Under the pieces are notes generated by a model that saw only the letters and a list, made by a program, of their open reading frames with translations, ran no database searches and was not told the origin of the DNA. The translations under genes and the position numbers were made by a program. Positions 60,567-64,000 of a DNA stretch of 64,000 nucleotides are shown one piece after another (the stretch's first letter is position 1; each line of letters begins with the position of its first letter). This stretch comes from Microbacteriaceae bacterium (lineage in GTDB: Bacteria > Actinomycetota > Actinomycetes > Actinomycetales > Microbacteriaceae): the NCBI GenBank assembly GCA_004297935.1, contig SCRE01000020.1, positions 186,001 through 250,000 on the forward strand. Reading direction: 5' to 3'.

Positions 60567-60932
60567 TCAGGCGCGGGTATCAACAGCGGATGCGACGTTG
60601 GTTTCTCCATAAGCATCGCGACGTCGCTCGACTCGTTCGATCACTCTGGCCCGAGCGAGCAGGATGAGACTTATAGGTCCAATGACGATGAACTTCATCG
60701 AGTTCCATACCGCCCACAGCAGCACGAAGTCGAGCCAGCCTGCCCAACCGTGAGTGGTGCCGGAAGCGCACGCACTCGCGATGAGCATGTACGGGATGGC
60801 AAGGAGCATGGCAGGCCCACCCCACTTGAGTCGCCGGCGGGTGCGAATGGCGTCCAGCAGGATGTTTGTTGGGGCGTAGCGGCGCAGGTAGTAGCGGCTG
60901 CGAACACTGGCGGCCCAAAGAGCTCGGATCAT
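60567..60932 (-). CDS. Small membrane protein next to the relaxase gene
   Basis: 121 residues. RYYLRRYAPTNILLDAIRTR then two hydrophobic helices (GGPAMLLAIPYMLIASACAS; FIVIGPISLILLARARVI). Similar small proteins are common beside TraA-type relaxases on actinobacterial conjugative elements. Function unknown. Confidence 0.7.
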   Translation of the reverse strand: MIRALWAASVRSRYYLRRYAPTNILLDAIRTRRRLKWGGPAMLLAIPYMLIASACASGTTHGWAGWLDFVLLWAVWNSMKFIVIGPISLILLARARVIERVERRRDAYGETNVASAVDTRA

Positions 60933-61080
60933 GGCACTGTCCTCTCATCGCAAACGGTAGGTGAGGCAGTGCGTGTGAGAGTGGCCAAGTAGGCCTGCCG
61001 GAGGGCGTCAGATCGAGGAGAAATCTGCCTTGTGTTTCACTTTACGCCTGGCCTCGACATCCCGGAAGGGTCAGGCTCCG

Positions 61081-63999
61081 TTAGAGTGTCAGCGCGGACC
61101 GGTCGGTGCTAACTCGGCGGGGGCGGGATGTCTCGGGATCAACGTTGATGGTGAGCCGTCGGGCCTGGTCCATTGCGGCCCGTGCGTGTGTTGCATCGAT
61201 GCGTTGTGCCGCGTTTTCGGCGGGCGCGCCGAGCGGGCTGCCGGTCGTGATGTTGTAACGGTCGCGGTATGCCGCGATGACGCACACCCGATTGCGCCAT
61301 GCGCCTGCTTTTTGTGGATCGCGGGGGCGCTCCCCCAAGCCGGCGACCCATGCCGCGTGCCCGGTGAGCGCGTCATCGACCAATGCTGAGGCTCGTTGCT
61401 CGATCAGGTCACGGCGTTCCGTGAGTGCCTGACGCACGTCCGGGGTCATGGTTCCGATGGCGGCAGGGATGAGGCCGGCGATCAGGCGGGGGGTGCGTCG
61501 GGTGCGGCCGCTGCCGGCGGGCCCGGCGGTGGCTCGGGCCACACGAGCGTGGAGGACGGCGGCGATGTCGTCGGCGTCGGTGAATCCGCGTGCGGCGACC
61601 AGGCGTGGCAGGAGTGTGTCGATGTTGTGGTGGTTGGCCTCAGCGCGGCGTAGCTGTGCGGTGAGGGGGCCGAACGCGTCGGAGGTGATCGCGGCTTCCG
61701 CGTCAGTTTCAGAGAGTCCGGATGTTCGGATCAGTGTGGCCCACCGGTCGTGTTGGGCGGCGGCGGCGATGGTCTCGTATTCGGCGGCGAGCTGCCCGAT
61801 CGACCCCCAGGCGTCTTGCTCGGTGGTGATCATCTGGTGGGCGGAGGGTTCGGCGCCGACATGCTGGAGGACCCCGTACAGCACCGATTGGGCGGTCGCG
61901 GCCGGGTTGTCACCGGGGTGCCGGACCGAGTGGCTGGCGTCGGGCCGGTCAACGGCAACATAAGCACTGTTTGAGTCTCTGCCACGGGTGAGGGCGACGT
62001 AGAGGTTCTCGCGTGTTGTTGTCGGCTCGATCAGCGCGTGGGCGGTGTTGGTGGTGACACCTTGGGCTCGGTGGGCGGTGACGGCGTAGCCGAGGTCCAC
62101 ATGCTCGGCCACGTAGCCGGCGGGCAGCACCAGCTTCCCACCGCATCGCCTGCCGGGCCGGCGCACGGTCAGTGACCCGTCGCCGCGCACACCGGTGACC
62201 TGCCAACGCTCACCGTTGCGCACCCAGTCCCGGCCCGCCCGCAGGCGCCTGTCGTTGCGCCGGCTGATGACGACATCACCAGCGGATGCCGCGCTTCCAT
62301 CCCGCAGCCCGACCTGACGGCTCGGATCGACAATCCCGTCCAGTACAAGGTCGGCGCGTGCGCGCACATTCAACTCCGTGACGAGTTCTCCTCTTTCGGC
62401 GATCAGAATGGATGCCAACCCGGCAGCGCAGTCGTGTCGCCACGCGGTATAGGCAGAGCCGATCATCTCGTCGAGATCGCCGCCGATGATTCGGTCGTGG
62501 TCGTTGTAGGTGTCGATGGCGGTAGTTCGCCCGTGCCGCAAGTCCAGGGAGGCGGTCTTCTCCCATTCGTGGGTGAACCGGTGCACGTCCAACAGCTCGG
62601 GAGCGGCAGGGCGGTCGGCGACGAGCATCGCGAATGCCCCGCCCGCGTCGACGGACTGGAGTTGTGCCCAGTCACCGACCAGCAGCACCTTCGCCCCGGT
62701 ATCGGCGGCGAGTCCGGTGATGCGGTCCAGCGTGAGTGTGCCCGTCAGGGAAGCCTCGTCGATGATGATCAACTGGCCGGGAGTGAATGTCGTGCCGTGG
62801 GTGAGGTGGTCCTGCCACCACTTTGCCGTGTTCTCCGTCGTAATGCCGAGATCGTCGGCCAGTACCTGGGCGGCGACCGCGGAGGGTGCCAGCCCGATCA
62901 CCGAACCGGCACCGTGTCCGGTCTCCCAGGCGCGGCGTAGCGCGTTCATTGTGGTGGTCTTGCCCGCGCCGGCGGGGCCAACCAGAAGGTCCAGCAGCCG
63001 CCCGGATGCGGCGACGGCTGCCAGTGCGCCGGCTTGGTCGGCACCGAGGATCCGGCCGTGCCCGTCGGGACGCCCGGTGACCCGGTTGATCGTCTCCAGT
63101 GCGACGGTTGGGCCGGTGGTGTTCCGGCCCAGCGCGAGTAGCCGATCCTCGGCGGCAAGTAGCCCCTCCGAGGAGAACACACTCGAGTGTCGGGGACGGA
63201 ACACGCTGGTCCCGTCGAGCCGTAGGAACACGGCCGGGGTGGAAGCCAACTCCGGTGGGGTCAAGCGAAGCGAGGCGCCCTCGGCGGCATCCACAACCAT
63301 TCCCACGATCGCCTCACGGTCGCAGGTGTCAGCGAATCGCCAGCCCATCGTCTGACGTGCCGCCTCCGCATACAGATTCCACCGCCGCCACGTCGACCGC
63401 TTCTCCCCCACGATCTCCACAACCATCTCGCCAAGGCCCGCGATCAGCTCCAACGGCACCTGATCCGCGCGCAGCTCCAACGGCGCATGCCCGGCGGTGA
63501 CGATGCCAACCCACCCGGTTGCATCCTGTGCAAGCAGGTTGCTCGCACGATCCCGCCATTCCGCGGTGAGATCGGCCAGCGACCGCACCTCCTTCTCCGG
63601 GCGAGTCGTGAGGGTTGCCTGCTGCCGTAACCGGATGATCGTCTTATTCGAGGGCCGCCGGCCATGCTCCCGCGCCCATTCCTCCACGAGACGGCGCGCC
63701 TCAACGTCGATGTGCCGTGACCGGCTGGAGAACTCCGCGACGAGCTCCTCGGGCACCGTGCTGATGGCCCAGGCAGGGTTGCGGTCGCCGCCGCCGGCCC
63801 GCTGTTCCCACTCCACGCCGAGCGTCCGGCTGAGGTGGTCGGCAAACACGGCCTCATGCAACTCGGACAATGCGACCACCACCGCGTGCATCGGACGCCC
63901 ATCCAGCGACCGCCACTTCTCGTCGAGAACGGTGCGGACCTTGTTACTGATCACAACATGCGTGTGCAAGTGCGGGTCACCAGCACGGGAGTCGTAGTG
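61081..63999 (-). CDS. TraA/MobF-type conjugative relaxase-helicase, 5' end outside the window
   Basis: At least 972 residues. The window edge keeps the metal-binding triad in PHLHTHVVISNKV, so only the catalytic Tyr region lies beyond. The helicase part has Walker A LLVGPAGAGKTTTMNALRRA, Walker B GQLIIIDEASLTGTLTLD, motif III GAKVLLVGDWAQLQSVDAGG and the late UvrD/RecD motif YAVTAHRAQGVTTNTAHALI. It nicks and unwinds plasmid or ICE DNA for transfer. A terminal part of about 200 residues after the helicase is helical. Points to a conjugative element continuing to the right. Confidence 0.92.
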   Translation of the reverse strand, partial: HYDSRAGDPHLHTHVVISNKVRTVLDEKWRSLDGRPMHAVVVALSELHEAVFADHLSRTLGVEWEQRAGGGDRNPAWAISTVPEELVAEFSSRSRHIDVEARRLVEEWAREHGRRPSNKTIIRLRQQATLTTRPEKEVRSLADLTAEWRDRASNLLAQDATGWVGIVTAGHAPLELRADQVPLELIAGLGEMVVEIVGEKRSTWRRWNLYAEAARQTMGWRFADTCDREAIVGMVVDAAEGASLRLTPPELASTPAVFLRLDGTSVFRPRHSSVFSSEGLLAAEDRLLALGRNTTGPTVALETINRVTGRPDGHGRILGADQAGALAAVAASGRLLDLLVGPAGAGKTTTMNALRRAWETGHGAGSVIGLAPSAVAAQVLADDLGITTENTAKWWQDHLTHGTTFTPGQLIIIDEASLTGTLTLDRITGLAADTGAKVLLVGDWAQLQSVDAGGAFAMLVADRPAAPELLDVHRFTHEWEKTASLDLRHGRTTAIDTYNDHDRIIGGDLDEMIGSAYTAWRHDCAAGLASILIAERGELVTELNVRARADLVLDGIVDPSRQVGLRDGSAASAGDVVISRRNDRRLRAGRDWVRNGERWQVTGVRGDGSLTVRRPGRRCGGKLVLPAGYVAEHVDLGYAVTAHRAQGVTTNTAHALIEPTTTRENLYVALTRGRDSNSAYVAVDRPDASHSVRHPGDNPAATAQSVLYGVLQHVGAEPSAHQMITTEQDAWGSIGQLAAEYETIAAAAQHDRWATLIRTSGLSETDAEAAITSDAFGPLTAQLRRAEANHHNIDTLLPRLVAARGFTDADDIAAVLHARVARATAGPAGSGRTRRTPRLIAGLIPAAIGTMTPDVRQALTERRDLIEQRASALVDDALTGHAAWVAGLGERPRDPQKAGAWRNRVCVIAAYRDRYNITTGSPLGAPAENAAQRIDATHARAAMDQARRLTINVDPETSRPRRVSTDRSALTL

Positions 64000-64000
64000 A

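Noticed and set aside
1-64000. CRISPR arrays
   Set aside because: No series of regularly spaced direct repeats with unique spacers was seen, and no Cas-like protein is encoded.

Overview
The window is high-GC DNA with dense ATGA/GTGA gene overlaps, leaderless-looking promoters, lipobox-type binding proteins and a tRNA-Arg 3' end typical of actinobacteria. A member of the Micrococcales (Microbacteriaceae-like) is my best guess; that is inference. About 35 kb is sugar or nucleoside-type catabolism and the rest is mobile DNA, most of it broken.

Layout. (1) 1-2.0 kb: end of a ribose-type binding protein and a mannitol dehydrogenase family gene. (2) 2.1-2.6 kb: IS110 and IS481 debris. (3) 2.65-27.87 kb: a segment bracketed by direct repeats of the 3' end of a tRNA-Arg gene, i.e. 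probably an integrated island. It carries an intact IS256; operon A (5.1-12.0 kb, minus strand: APC permease, DeoR regulator, ureohydrolase, BtpA/SgcQ protein, metallophosphoesterase, PfkB kinase, nucleotidyltransferase); a patchwork of truncated transposon and integrase genes (12.4-15.8 kb); operon B (15.9-23.9 kb, minus strand: GntR regulator, ADP-ribosylglycohydrolase, complete BMP-type nucleoside ABC transporter, PfkB kinase, ureidoglycolate-lyase-like protein); more IS debris, a cytosine-deaminase tail, a RidA-like gene, an AbrB/PIN toxin-antitoxin pair and an excisionase-like remnant. (4) 27.9-33.7 kb: an IS21-family element with clean ends, whose istB is split by a Recombinase-In-Trio (RIT) element; both nested insertions have readable target duplications. 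It sits inside the second copy of the tRNA-linked repeat. (5) 34-41.2 kb: remains of a Mu/ExeA-type transposon interrupted by the 3' end of a group II intron, an IS3 element, truncated hsdM, a RES/Xre toxin-antitoxin pair, a second small HTH gene and an HNH endonuclease.

(6) 41.4-56.3 kb: a long carbohydrate region, nearly all minus strand: shikimate-dehydrogenase-like enzyme, Gfo/Idh/MocA oxidoreductases, SDR enzymes, sugar isomerases/epimerases, VOC protein, LacI regulator, a CUT1-type sugar ABC importer without its own ATPase, and divergently a KDPG-type aldolase with a P-loop kinase. Three GAGATCGGTTGC boxes lie in the divergent promoter. A dead paralogue of the binding protein at 44.1-44.3 kb, and two sets of Gfo/SDR/isomerase genes, suggest that the region grew by duplication. 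(7) 56.8-60.2 kb: a tightly coupled trio of tyrosine integrase, small HTH protein and a 654-residue protein with six zinc-ribbon-like CxxC pairs and a degenerate recombinase-like C-terminus. (8) 60.5-64 kb: a small membrane protein and a TraA/MobF-type relaxase-helicase cut by the window end, marking conjugative DNA.

The most interesting candidates for undescribed biology are operons A and B, whose enzyme combinations I cannot match to a known pathway, and the integrase/HTH/zinc-ribbon trio.
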